The notes under the pieces: model-generated | The model's database searches: none | Told to the model about the DNA's origin: nothing | What the model saw: the letters and a program-made list of their open reading frames with translations, nothing else | Source of the DNA: Rostratula benghalensis | Taxonomy: Eukaryota; Chordata; Aves; Charadriiformes; Rostratulidae | Direction of reading: 5' to 3' | Length of the DNA: 64,000 nucleotides | Assembly (NCBI GenBank): GCA_013399305.1 | Contig: VXAI01000013.1 | Span: forward strand, 547,626 to 611,625 | Translations under genes and position numbers: made by a program | Shown here: positions 12,657 to 25,131 of the stretch, in pieces | Numbering within the stretch: the stretch's first letter is position 1 | Layout: the number at the start of each line of letters is the position of its first letter

Positions 12657-14844
12657 AATTTAACACAAGTATTAGTTTATTCCATCCACACTTTTGAAAT
12701 CTGGCAATCTGATATGAAACTGAAAATGGTAGGTTGTAAAGGAAAATTGAATAGCCCTAATATCAGAGTGCCAGCAACTGTCCATATAATTCCACACTCA
12801 AATCATTTTCATCAATGTAACTCTAAGTAATAAATTATTTCAGTCATGTCACCTTAAACTGTCAGAAATCCTCAGGACTATCATTACCTCTAACAGTGAA
12901 TTACTTTCAATCCTCTTCAGTTCTTTCACAAAGGCATATTCCCCACGCAGCATATTTAACACACATGACTTTGAAATCTCTTTACAGAGCCATGGGTTCA
13001 ATAATGTATTTGCTAAATTTGTACTATGTACATCAGGGCTAAACTCTGCCCATGAGCATTCCTTCAAAGTTCATGGATCTGAAGGGAGGATTCGACCTTT
13101 TAGTAAGGTTAAACCTCCAGTTCTTTTGTTCACATTTGAATTCCTCTGTTTATTTAGAATTGCCTCATTCATAATAAATGATAGGTTTTATTTCTTTCAA
13201 CACTTTGAAGTTTTATGCTATTCAGAGAAAATTCTTATACAGTCATTACAATATCTGAACGAAGAATCAATGTCTTAAATCTGCAGATATTTTGGGTATA
13301 CTGGGTACCTTTTTTACTAATACAAGTGTCTTTTTAACTAACACAGGGATCACCAACTCCAATTGTATTTCTTAATCTTTGAAAAAGTGCCTTAAAGTAT
13401 AAAATTTAACTGGTATTTTTTATTACTTTTAAATAACTTTAAAGCAACCTTAATCACTAGTTTACAAAGTTATTTTTTCCCTCACCTATTCAAATGTCAC
13501 AACTGCCTAGAGGTACACTATTTCTTCAGTTCATTTGTTTTGTTTTGTGCAGCTTGGGGTGGGGGCGTGGGGCTTGGAACATACATTCAGCAATTTTACA
13601 TTGGTGAAGACATACATCCTCACAATACACTCCCTGGCTTCTTGCAGCAGAAACAACATGTGCTCCCCTTACACAAAGCTTGTTGTAAACCTGCAAATGA
13701 GTTCTGGGACGGAAATGCTTCAGGGAAGGTACATATCTCATTTATGGAGTACCCACCCTGTTCCTGTACCCAAGAGTGTAATTTTCAAAATGTCTGTATT
13801 AACTTTCAAAGGCATTTGTTTGTCCAAAAGCAGATTCCTTAGGCACAGTGGAAAACCACTAGAAATCATAGTATACAGAAGAACAACAATAATAATATAG
13901 CTTGTTCTGCAAGGTATATTGCTTTCATATACTGCTTAACAAATCCTTTCTGGAGTATTCTTAGTGTCATTCAGGAGTTACACTATCTATATTTTAGGTA
14001 GAGCTTTTTCCTCCATGTTATTAGCACTACAAACAACTAAAACATAGCTTGTTTTAAGAACCTAAGACTGCAGCAGTGGTACCAGGGAGCTACCAGGGAG
14101 CGTTCCCAGCTTGTTTGATATCCAAGATGACCTGAAAAACCTAGGTTTTTTGATCAAGCAAAATGAAATTGGAAAAAAGAACCCATCTGTAGTAGTTTTC
14201 TAGAGTAAGGGAATATGTACGATGAATGACATACAAGTTGGGTGTTACTAGCTGATGGGAGAAAACCATGAACTTCTGTTAAGGCTGCATTGGATTACTG
14301 ATATTTTTCAGGAAGTAGGTAAGATACAATCTTTTCATTCTTCTAAAATCAGGGATAAAACCGCTACTGAGTGCAATGGGAGATAATTTAACTGCACAGC
14401 TGTTAATTAATTTCAAAAAGTTCTGTGTTTATTTGAAAACATAACCTATATGTGTAATTGACATTTGTTTTCTTATTAAAATCTGACTCTTTTTAGTCAC
14501 GTAAAAACATACACAACCAGCAGTATTTCACAGGAGATTGATTCATTACTATTTTGTGTTTCTACCCTTCTACTCCAAAATCCTCATGGCAGCCAGTTTA
14601 TTTCAGCCTTCAGATGCATGTGTTCTGCTCCTATTGATATTTTGTGCTTTTAGGCCTGCAATTCTAAACCTACTCTTCCAGTTTGCTCCTCTTTTATGTA
14701 ATTCTCTCTATGGGCATATGCAGTACTTAAGTGCTCTATCTTGTCATGAATGAGTTTAAATGACGAGTCAAACTTGGATTGGCTCTATGTGATATGGATT
14801 CCAACCCTGCTTATCTGCCTGTTTATTGTGTAAGATGATTTAGA

Positions 14845-14867
14845 TTTTTTTTTTTTTTTTTTTTTTT
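14845..14867. repeat. Poly(T) tract (T23)
   Basis: Twenty-three consecutive T with no recognisable retrocopy or polyadenylation signal on either side. Confidence 0.9.
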
Positions 14868-17569
14868 ACTTTTCCACAATGTGTAGTCTCATTGTGAGTT
14901 TCTCACTTTATGCATTACTAAAGACAACACTGATTGTCAACACCAATGCCAATTAATTCTGTAGTACTACAATAATTTTGAAGAAGTAGGAAAGAAACAA
15001 ACTAAAGACTTATCATTCAGCTCTGTGACATCCCATGGCTGTCATCCTAATAAGTTATCAAAATTGCTGAAATATCAATTTGGCACATGGTTTCACATGG
15101 TTGCCTGCATTCCTGCTTAGGGTCTATTACTTAATTCTTCTGTCATTAGGAAATTAAATCGATGACTCTAGCCAGAACTGGAGATAGCCTGATATTTATA
15201 TTTAAATTGACTATTAATTGTTGCATCAGAAAGCTATTGTGAAGGCTGAAAGACCTGAAATGGATAATGAAAAATGTGGCCATATTTCATACAAAAGAGC
15301 AGAAAGGAGGAGCAAAGATAAAAAGGTAACAGCGAGAAACAGTTCATCATGCAACTGTATTGATTTTTCTGAGACAAAACCCAGAAAATGAAACAAAACA
15401 AAGTAAAAACTTGTTCATGATTAATTAACTGTAAAGAAAAACCTATAGATTTTCTCCTTCTTGTCTGTCCTGGTAGAATTTCTACTTGGAAAACAGTGTC
15501 TGATCTCTAAACTCTATTAGCTATTACCTGTATTTTTCTCAACTGGGGTACAATTAGTATGAACGCACATTTGTTTGCTCACCTAACTAGTTGCTCCAGA
15601 TAGGTAATTAGCTAGGAGATAAAAGAAAGAAATTACAAAGAAATGCAATCAGGTATCTACCAAAACATAATTTTATGGCTAGGTCATGATCACTCAAATA
15701 AATTAAGCAAAGAAGCAATTAAAATACCATGACTGGCACTCGTATGGGAGAGATGAAGGAGGTGACACAAGAAATCTCTTAAATGCCCTAAACTGGAGAT
15801 GTTCTAGTGTTTAAGAATTTGTTAATATTGTTTGGCTGGTTGAGAAAGTGACAGAAAAAGAAAAACTGGGGAATTCTGTTACTACTGAAAATGTAGAGGG
15901 GAGCTCTCAGTACAGAAAACAGTCAAGAAAGACTATGTAAATCTTAGGAAGAACACCTATAGTCTTGCCAAGATACAATCTACCTGTTTCCCTGTACTAC
16001 ACGTTGGGCCACTTTGTCTTTTTTCCACAAAGGAAATTACTTGCATCACTGAAGAGTGTTATTATAATTCACAGCAACTGCTTCAAAAGCTCACAGCCCA
16101 AGAAAATCACTCCTAATGCACTTCACCTGAACAAATGACGTGTGCAGGTGCCATGGCCATTTCTGGAGATAAGATTTGTAGATCAGAGAGTTAGAATACA
16201 GGACATGAAGTTCTTGAGTGTTTTAACCTGAAGGCTTTAATCCCTTTTTTATAAGTTTTGTTTGCCTATTTTTAAAAACACTATTGAATTAGGGAAAAAA
16301 TGAAGTAGCATTCAACCAGATTTACATACATATATAGAGATAGACTTTCTCCAGTTAGAAAACACAGAGAAATCTATTATTAGTATGAACATCACATGCG
16401 TATGGTCCTCAACACAGAGAGAAAAAATCTCTCAGAAGACCAGTGATAAAGAGGAGGAGGAAGTGGTAGTATCTGTGGGCTCTCAGACAGTCATGTCAGT
16501 GATCTTTTATTTTAAATATTTAAAACTGAAAATTTGCCTTTTAATTTTTTTTTTTTAAATGGCATGGCAAATTTAAGATGCTACTGATTGTACCAAATGT
16601 GGTGGGTAGTTTTACAGTCAAATAAATAAATATTCCACAGTGGCAAAATTTCCAGTGTCTGACCCAACCGCAATGAAATTGGTGAAAGTCAGATCTTAAA
16701 GACAGAAAATCATCTTTGTTTAAATTGACATTGAAGAAAGCCTTAAACAAAGAGAAAATCTTTGAGCATGATCTCATCTGGACACTATTTGGGAGATAAG
16801 AGCATGCTTATTTCACTGAAAATAACACCAACATTTTTTTGCCTGATAGACCTGTTTTATTCCTATGCTACTTGTGTAATTTCTACAGCATATCAGATTG
16901 GTAGGCCACAAGATGGAGTGTACGGTGCCCTCTCTTTGGTGGTAGCATTTTGTCCTTAGTTTTGAGCTAGCCCCTGTACAGCGAGATGAAATTGTCATCT
17001 TCTATTGTCATTGTTTATAAACTTTCAAGAAGTAAATTAGATTGGATAAAAAAGACAGTCTTGGAAAACTGTATCCTGACTTTATGCAATTTTTGTGGTA
17101 TTCATAATAGTGTATTTATAATACATTAAGAGTTTGATTCACAACTTACATGCACAGATTTCATTAATTATGTTTCAAATTATTCCATCTTTCTACAGAT
17201 CTTTCACTTCGCCCAACTAACTTATATTCCCCACCACCCAAACAGATCAGCTTTTTGACACGATATTAGAGATGTCAGTCCGCTCTGGCAATTCAAATAT
17301 CATCTGTCTTGTCGTGTTTACAATTTCATAGCTCCCAGAGACATCTGACTATCCTAAACTCAATGGGAGTTAGATAACTAATCTACTTACTTGCTTTAGA
17401 AAATCTCTTATGAGTCTAATGATGCATTTAAGGCCCATCTGTAAAATAAACTCCTGATTATTTTGTAGACTTTTATAATGTCTTATAATGTAGCCTTTTG
17501 AAGTGTAGACTCTCCCTTGTTGGACTGAGCACAAGAAGATGGCTATTCTTGTTTTCTTTATCATATATA
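14868..17569. other. Unique AT-rich noncoding DNA
   Basis: No gene, RNA gene or repeat family recognised. The part from about 17150 to 17345 is less repetitive and holds a few scattered CpGs (CTTCGCCC, GACACGATA, GTCCGCTC, GTCGTG), which may mark constrained sequence, but the evidence is weak. Confidence 0.5.
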
Positions 17570-17915
17570 GAGACCATTATTAATGCTTACAAGTATCTGA
17601 AGGGTGGGTTGAAGGAGGATGGAGACAAATTCTTTTCAGTGGTTCCCGGTGATAGGACAAGGGGCAATGGGCACAAACTGGAACATAGGAAGTTTCATTC
17701 AAATATGAGGAAAACTGCTCTCCAATGAGGATGAAAGCGCATTGGAACAGGCTGCCTGGGGGAGTGTAGAGTCCCCTTCTCTGGAGATCTTCAAGACCCG
17801 CCTGGATGCCCTCCTGAGTAATGTGCTCTAGGCAATCCTGCTCTAGCAGGGAAGTTGGACTATATTATCTCTAGAGATCCCTTCCAACTCTGACAATTCT
17901 ATGATTCCATGATTC
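17570..17915 (+). mobile_element. CR1 LINE 3' end
   Basis: This is a 5'-truncated CR1 copy comprising the end of ORF2 and the 3' UTR. The first part encodes the CR1 C-terminal blocks ([30 protein letters not shown]). The CR1 blocks corresponding to 'AGTCTCCTTCTCTGGAGA' and 'CCTGGA(T/C)GC' follow at about 17770-17815. The copy ends with CCCTTCCAACTCTGACAATT and a degenerate tail of ATTCTATG-type repeats (17895-17915). The segment around 17718-17735 is out of register with the usual CR1 order, consistent with a small internal deletion. 5' truncation is the normal result of incomplete target-primed reverse transcription. The overlapping frame 17498-17728 mixes flanking DNA with CR1 and is not a gene. 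Confidence 0.95.
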
Positions 17916-18216
17916 TTCTCATAAACTACCACTCTCCTTCTTGTCAGCTGCACCAAAAGCTTAAAATTCTCTTAAAAGGTGATAGTGAAAAAAAATGTAA
18001 CCAACAAAAATCAGTTCAAAGGACCTCTATGGACACTAGATTTTAAAACTCCTGCTCCTAGATATCAATGTGTGAATATACTTGTCCATGCGTACACATA
18101 GAATTACATACATATATACATATATATACACATACATGCACATGCATAGACGGATTTTGAGTTTCTCAGACATTACAATCAGAAGAACTACACTATGTAT
18201 TTGCACAAAGCTCCTA
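17916..18216. other. AT-rich DNA with TA/CA microsatellite
   Basis: Unique sequence containing an imperfect (TA)n/(CA)n stretch at about 18105-18150, with ACATATATACATATATATAC as its core. Confidence 0.7.
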
Positions 18217-18240
18217 TTTTTTTTTTTTTTTTTTTTTTTT
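18217..18240. repeat. Poly(T) tract (T24)
   Basis: The longest homopolymer in the window, with 24 consecutive T. No adjacent retrocopy is recognised. Confidence 0.9.
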
Positions 18241-20902
18241 AATACTATCCTGTATTTTTTAGTTCTGTAGAATATCATACAGTCAGTTTCTAAGGTACCA
18301 ACATTCTTCAATGTACAACTTGGAGAAGTTCTTACCTTTATGCTTACCAGCAACTTTTGAATAACAAAATATGACACCATGTCATGGTCCATGATCTTGG
18401 TCTGAGAAAGGTGCCATGAGAATGAAAAAGATAAAACAAAAACAAACAAAAAAAAGTATTACCAGAATTTGTTTCTAATATGCTTTAATATGATTGCTTA
18501 TGTAAACAAAAATGTAAGGAAATAGGAATTTGGTCACCAGTGTGATTCAGATGATCTGTATGCTAATATCTATAAAAGACTCAATCCCATCACTGTTTGA
18601 TAGTTCTTTAATATAGCATATCAATATATTTTAATAAACATATTCAAACCGTAGCACATAGCTCGTTTTTAGTTGTTTGTCTATGACTTCTTTTTGATCT
18701 CAATGAAAAATACACCAAACATTTTTTTTATTCCAGTGTAAATCAAAATATGGGGAAAAAAAAAAAAAGCTTTAATTTCTTCAAAACTATTTTTTTCTTT
18801 GAAACCTTTGACAAAAATGCCAAGTTGGACAATGTCCTTGAAGTTAGCTTTCTCATCAGATGGGAAACAGATCACCTCTTATAAAATAGTTCTGACAAGT
18901 CTATTGCAATGTCAGCTTTTCTTTCTGCAGTTTTATTGTGAGAAAGACATTTTTCCCTGAATGCACCTTTGTATTAAAGGGCTCTAATTTCAAGCATGCT
19001 TAGAAGTTCTGTATGCTCTGACAATTTCAGGAGTATTTGCATACACAAGTTAATGGGCATGAATTGCAAAGAATTACAACTCGCTGTTGCTGCTTCTGTA
19101 AGTAATCTTTGATCTTTTACTTAAAATAAAGAAAGCAAAACAAAACAAAACAAACCACTATTGAATTTTAATGTTTAAGGAGAAATACAAAGAACCACAA
19201 CATGTAATTTTTATTAATAATTTTGCAATGGTTATCAGACAATATGAAAAATTCTCATACAAATTGCACAGTACATATGATATACATGCATGTCTAGCTA
19301 TTGTAAAATTAAAGAGAACAATGAAGTTTAATGAAAAAAGTTCTTCTGATAAACAAGGAAAATGTAATATTTAAATATAACCAGTTATTAAATAGCAATG
19401 ATACAATTCATGTATACACAAAGCTTTCAGAGGCAATAATTACTCTCAAAGTCATATTCACAAAAAAAGTTAATAAACTTGTTAAAGATATTTCATTAAA
19501 TCAATCGCTATATACTCCAGAAAGCAAATAAAATTATTATGATTTTTATGCATCTACATATGTACCTCTGGTGACACAATTACAACACATCAGATCTCTG
19601 TAACAAACTTTAAAAATCTGCAAATCATTTATGACTGGAATGATGAAATTAACTGTGGCCCTCTAAAGAATTCTAAATTTTACAAAGAACTTTTACACCA
19701 AACTTTTTGTCTTATATTCATATAATTCAAGCCTTGGTGGAGGATGACTCTGTGTATATGGTAATGTAGTCATAGTGATTTTCATATAATATTATTAAAA
19801 TATCACATTTTATAAGGAAATCCTCAAAAAGACAGGTTATAGAATAACACTGAATGAGCACTATGACAGCATAAAAGATTACTCCAGTTTTAAAAATGCA
19901 TTATTATTTTATAAGGCAGTCCCACTCTGTCCAACAACTAAGTAGAACAGATGTGATGGAAGAAGTAGTTAGAAAGATTGACACATTTCTGACCCTTTCT
20001 TATGTATTTCCTGAAATGAAGCTGTAATTATTATGCATGTTGCAGGTTATACTGATGAGCTGATAGAGGAGGCTGTCAAATTATACAGCACACAATCACT
20101 CAATGACACGGTAGAAGAAAGAGTGGAGCAGGATTTCCAAATCTGTCTACAACATATAAGCTTCCAGATGAAACAAGTGTTCTGGAAAGCCATATGTCAC
20201 ACTTAGACAAATTAGACATGCATATGTTGTGGACAAGAAAACACTCATAAAAAAAATAAGGAGATGAACTGCTTGTAAGTTATCAAGTAGGATCCAGATC
20301 AATCATTCAGTACAAATGAAAGAGAACTAAGAAGGTATACATTCTTACTTCCAAAAGGATACAACCGGTTCTACTCAAGTGACTACCATTTTACATTCTT
20401 TGCTTGGCGAAAAGAGATAGTTATATAATGTGAAAACTTTATTATTAAATCTGAGGCAGATAGCACCTTAATAAAAACATTAGCTGACAAAAGTCTGAGA
20501 AATATGAAAGTGGTTTTTAATCATTTAAAAACATATTATTTCAAAAGAGCCACAAGCCACTTCACAACTAAAGTGAAGCACAAAGAGTAATTAACAAAAT
20601 TACTGATGCTGACTCATCAGTCACAATAACTACCAACCAAAGAGTAATTAACTACATCTTTATTTTCTCTGGAAACTTATATTAATATGTTATAAAAAGC
20701 AACAAATTTATTCAACAGAGCCTTTGGGTGGCAGCATAGTCTACTAATTTTCAGTGGTCCATACTTGCTCTTCTTGTTCTGGGGTGTTTTCAACCTTTGT
20801 AGTGATCCATTTTATTTGGAATGCTCTTCTTCCTGAATGACATAATCAATTATGAAGATTTTTGAATACACTTCACTATATCTCTCTTTTACACACTTTT
20901 TC

Positions 20903-20967
20903 AGAGAAGAAAGAAAAGAGAAGTGAGAAATAGAAGGGAGGTGAAACAAAGAAAGAAAGGGAAGGAT
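20903..20967 (+). repeat. Purine-rich (GAAA/GGAA) low-complexity patch
   Basis: About 65 bp that are almost entirely A and G on the + strand, with irregular GAAA, GAGA and GGAA units. Confidence 0.7.
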
Positions 20968-23900
20968 GTCTCATTTATTAGGTGTTAAATATTTTGATTT
21001 TGATCTGTGAGCCACCTCAATCTGACAAAAAAAAATAGTCAAATATTCTCTACTAGATTTTTTTTTTCTATATAACTATTTCATATCATCTGTTAGTTCA
21101 GTAGTTATGTATGTATGCAATCTGGTTGCTTACAGGAAAAAAAAGAAAAGAAAAAAAAAAGCAGAATAGAAAAATTAACTATTCTCCTCAACTTCTGTTG
21201 CAATGGTCCTAATTCCTAATCACCAATATTTACTTTTTTCCTGTTTATACTTTTTCTTAGATGCATTTTACTTTATTTTGGTATGCCTTTCACAGAGGTC
21301 TTCTGTAATATGAATTTACCTCACTGTGTCTAATTGTTAAAAAGCAGGGCGTATAAGTTAGAATTTAAACATGCAATTTCAAATTTAGCCAATATGTTTT
21401 TGCTACAAGGACCTATTGATCTTTGTCCATCAATATTTTGGTTTTCCATTGACTTCACCAGGCTGTGAGATTCTTGCCCTGCAGTATTGAAACCCTTATT
21501 AGATCACATTCTGAATGATTCCAAATAAATATAGAACAATTAGTAAGCCCTGCAGTGGTTGGGGTTTCATCTCTCATGTGGGCGTATTTGGCTTTGTTTA
21601 GTTAAGGAGTTCCTGCAAAACATGAAATATGACAGGAATGTGGGTTACAAGTTATTTTATATCCCCATTTAAAACTATAAAAATTGGTTATAAACACCGA
21701 TTAAAGTATGATCTCATACAAATATATTGTTAATAATAATTTTGTGAAGATTAAGTTAAAATAACTTGCTACACCAAATGTCAGATACAAAACGCATCTA
21801 GTGCAAAAAAGCTGTAGCAGTGTCATTGATGACAGAGTAACACTGATCACATCCTATTATAAAAATGTTGTTTTCAGGGGTCACTGTATTACTGCTGTTT
21901 GGCTGGTTTCTTCTATAGGACAAATGCTCAGAGGTAGCTATCCATAGAGCTGGAGAATCTAAGAAAATTCTCAAACATTTCAGCCTTTGCAACAAATAAA
22001 TGAAGAAATCATCTAAATGTCCAGGTGCTGTGTTGATTTTAAATGTGCTTTTCATATTTCTGTTCATGGCAAGAGTAATACTACATTACTTTGTAACTGA
22101 ACAAGAAAATGAAGTCATTGTTGTACCTACATAAAATTTGTTCCTCAGATTTAAAGCCAAGTGCTCATATCTCCACATTCATCTGTCCTAAACAAAATAT
22201 GTAGTCCGTACTGGACTTTGCCTTGAGAAGTCTTTATAAACAATTCAGTGGGATATTGAAAGAACTAAAGGAATCAGACTTTGAATATGCTGTGAGATAC
22301 AAATAAATGTTTGAAAGTCTTGCTCTTCAGGCGATATAACTACCTATGCTGGGAACAAAAATAACAATCATGATCATAAAAATTGAGTGAAGTTTGGCAA
22401 ATGTTATGCTACTGCTATTAAGAACAAAAATAATAACATTCATAATATAATCTCATATTACAGCAGTTATTATTATAGTAATCAGTAACCTTTTTCTACT
22501 TACTTAGTTTTTCCTCTTTAGGTAATGTAACAGACCCCAGATATACAGCTCAGCTCAGTTTGAAAGCTTGTCTTGTAAATAATTCTGCATCTGCAAAAAA
22601 TTGCGTCTTCAATTAATTGTAAATGTAAATAATATCAAAAAGTCAAAAGCTTGTTGCTGATAATATTAAAGAACAGTATTTCTTCCTAGATTCCAGAGGG
22701 ATTTTTGGCCAAGTAATATGATTTTAAGGCATAATAAGATTTTTAGACACATTTATTAGAAAGAGTAAAGTTGTGTTTACAAAGCCAAAGGCCACTTGTC
22801 AATTCAGACAAAATCTCATTTTAAGTTCTTTTCATGTCAGCAATCCAATACAGTTATTTATTGCATCCCAGCTGATTTCTATATCTCTGTAAAAAATTGG
22901 TGAATGACTTGACATCCTTTATAAACACATGCTTCTAGGGTCTAGAATCTACAGAAGAATAGAAGCTATTCTGGATATTTGAGCTAAAGCATTAAATTGT
23001 TTCTATGAACGAGATGTATAAGAATTTTCTTTCGTCACATTGAATAAGATAACCTTAATGATATCCACATCCTTGTTTGAAAATTTTTGGGGTTTGTTGC
23101 TGTTTCTACTTTTTCTTTTTTTGCAGGTGTACCTCCAGAGGACATGGCATCACCCAGGGCTGCTTTCTGAACTTAGAATCAGGATTTAATGAATTTGCGT
23201 CTGAGCTACCACCTGTACTGCTGATATATTAATAATGTTGCCATGCCACTGAAGGATTTTTTCAGGTCTCACTTCTTTATGTTTCAGTTCAGCCCGGGGA
23301 GCATGCCAGAACAAGTATTATTAGCAGTTTCAACTGCCATCTTACTCTGTAGTAGAGCTCTAGTTGAAGCAAATGGACTGTTGTGCTCACATGCTGGTAC
23401 TTCTGTTTAATTGTACTGAACTAAATAGGGTGAATACAATCAGATGGATTGGCACAGGGTTATACACAGGGTAATATATATACAAGAGTATAATACAGAG
23501 GTACAGGGTTAATAAAGGGTTAATCTGGTGAGACGAGTATGAATTAAACAGTGTAGCAACACAACCATGAAATATTTGTTCTCATGAAAATACAGACTAG
23601 AAAAACAAGAGAAAATAAGAGAACAAGAGAAATAGCTAAAAATAACATTTGAATTTTGGAATTTCTGAGCTGTGACATGGAAACATCTTTACAAGATCTT
23701 GCCGTTATTCTACTGCACTGTCCAATTCAAGAATTAACAATGCCTTGCTGAAACATTCATTAAAAACAACTAGCATGGTTTTAAAACCCCAGGTAATTAT
23801 AGAAAAGGCTATATACTGGCACAATCCAAGGGGGTTTTGTTTTTCTTTTGTTTTGGTTTGGTTTGGTTTTTTGATGCAGCTACAATTGTGACAAACCACA

Positions 23901-25102
23901 TGCCAGTGAGTTGGACTATCTGGTTTTGCTTTTACTCCAGAATGACTGGGAAGCTGGTGGTGGTGGTCAAAGGGGTGCCATTGAAGTATGGTGCTGTCTC
24001 AGTTTATTCAGAGGATGCTTCCATTCATTCACCTCCACCTTTGCATCTGATTATGCCTGTAGTTAAGACCAATGGCTGTGATTTACAGACTCACAGCAAG
24101 GCTGAGATTTTAAAAGGAGATAGGCAATTAAATCCTTTTATAAATCTTATTAATAATAATTACAAAGTACTGAATGTTGGGGTGGGAGAGGGGAAGTAAT
24201 GGGGTGAAGCTGGAGTGTAACCTCATTTACAAAATGAATTAAAACAATTAGATACTCCATAAGTCTTCAGAGAACTCTGTTCTGCTATTTCTCTAGGAGA
24301 GAAGAAATATGTTAACTTTTCTTTAAAGGTGCAGTATACTTCTAGCTTCTTGATATTACATTTACTGTGTTAAAGAAAAGCTCAGAATTTTATTTGCTTT
24401 TTGTGTTGCCATAAATGACATCAGAGTTTAAATGTTATTATTGCGGTTTTAAGGCAACTGTGCAACACAGAGACATTGACATTTCTGTGCATTTTTCTGT
24501 CTCAGGTGTATGTTTTGGTAACACAGAGTCAACTTTGTCTCAAACTTTTAATTATTTTTGTCATTTGTTTTCTTCAGCGTGTGTGAATCGAGAAGTGAGC
24601 ACAAAAGGAATAATTATTACATGAGTGGCTCAAAAGCATTGCAGCTGGTGTGTATGTGATATATGTGCTTGACAGTTTTTAAGCATCTTTAGCCTGGGCT
24701 CATATATAGGTTATTTATAATATTTTGTTAGGAAGACTTACTAAGATAGCTCAAAAAGACAACTAATAAAGTTACTGTTATGGCTGGTTGACTAGAAAAG
24801 GTGATCAGCGAATTTTGTAATGATACAACAAATATTTATAAAACTAAAAATATCTGACATCCCAATATGTGCTATGTGTTAAAACTCCAAATATCTACAG
24901 CAGTTAAACAGCTAAATGGTCATTTTGTGCATCGTTAGTCAATGATGTATTACATTGTATTCTACAAAAACTCTTATATCACAATAATCATCTAGGATGA
25001 GAGAAAGAGCAAGCAAAACTCTTAGGAAAAAATATTACTAATGATATTTTATGCATCACTGAAGGCTGCTCATTACTACAGTTATGAAGGTGATATAAAA
25101 AT

Positions 25103-25131
25103 AGAAATAGAATGGAATAGATTCTATTTCT
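25103..25131. repeat. Perfect inverted repeat, 11-bp stem
   Basis: AGAAATAGAAT (25103-25113) and ATTCTATTTCT (25121-25131) are exact reverse complements around the 7-nt loop GGAATAG. Function unknown. Confidence 0.85.

Larger units (their letters stand above)
10831..14844. other. Unique AT-rich noncoding DNA
   Basis: No supported gene. Local structures are a perfect hairpin at 11078-11100, an A/C-rich tract at 12504-12540 and an AAT/AAC repeat at 12621-12656. Overlapping frames at 13526-13900 are not family-like and start in a G/T tract. Confidence 0.55.

Noticed and set aside
14845..18240. Poly(T) tracts as tails of minus-strand processed pseudogenes
   Set aside because: The sequence next to the T tracts shows no polyadenylation signal and no recognisable coding remnant.
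23454..23524. Several GGGTTA/GGGTAA units resembling telomere repeats
   Set aside because: Units are irregularly spaced, interrupted by unrelated sequence and few in number. There is no true (TTAGGG)n array.
24415..24624. Frame starting with a Cys-x2-Cys pattern, suggesting a zinc finger
   Set aside because: The spacing of the later His/Cys does not fit a C2H2 or other finger, and the rest has no family features.
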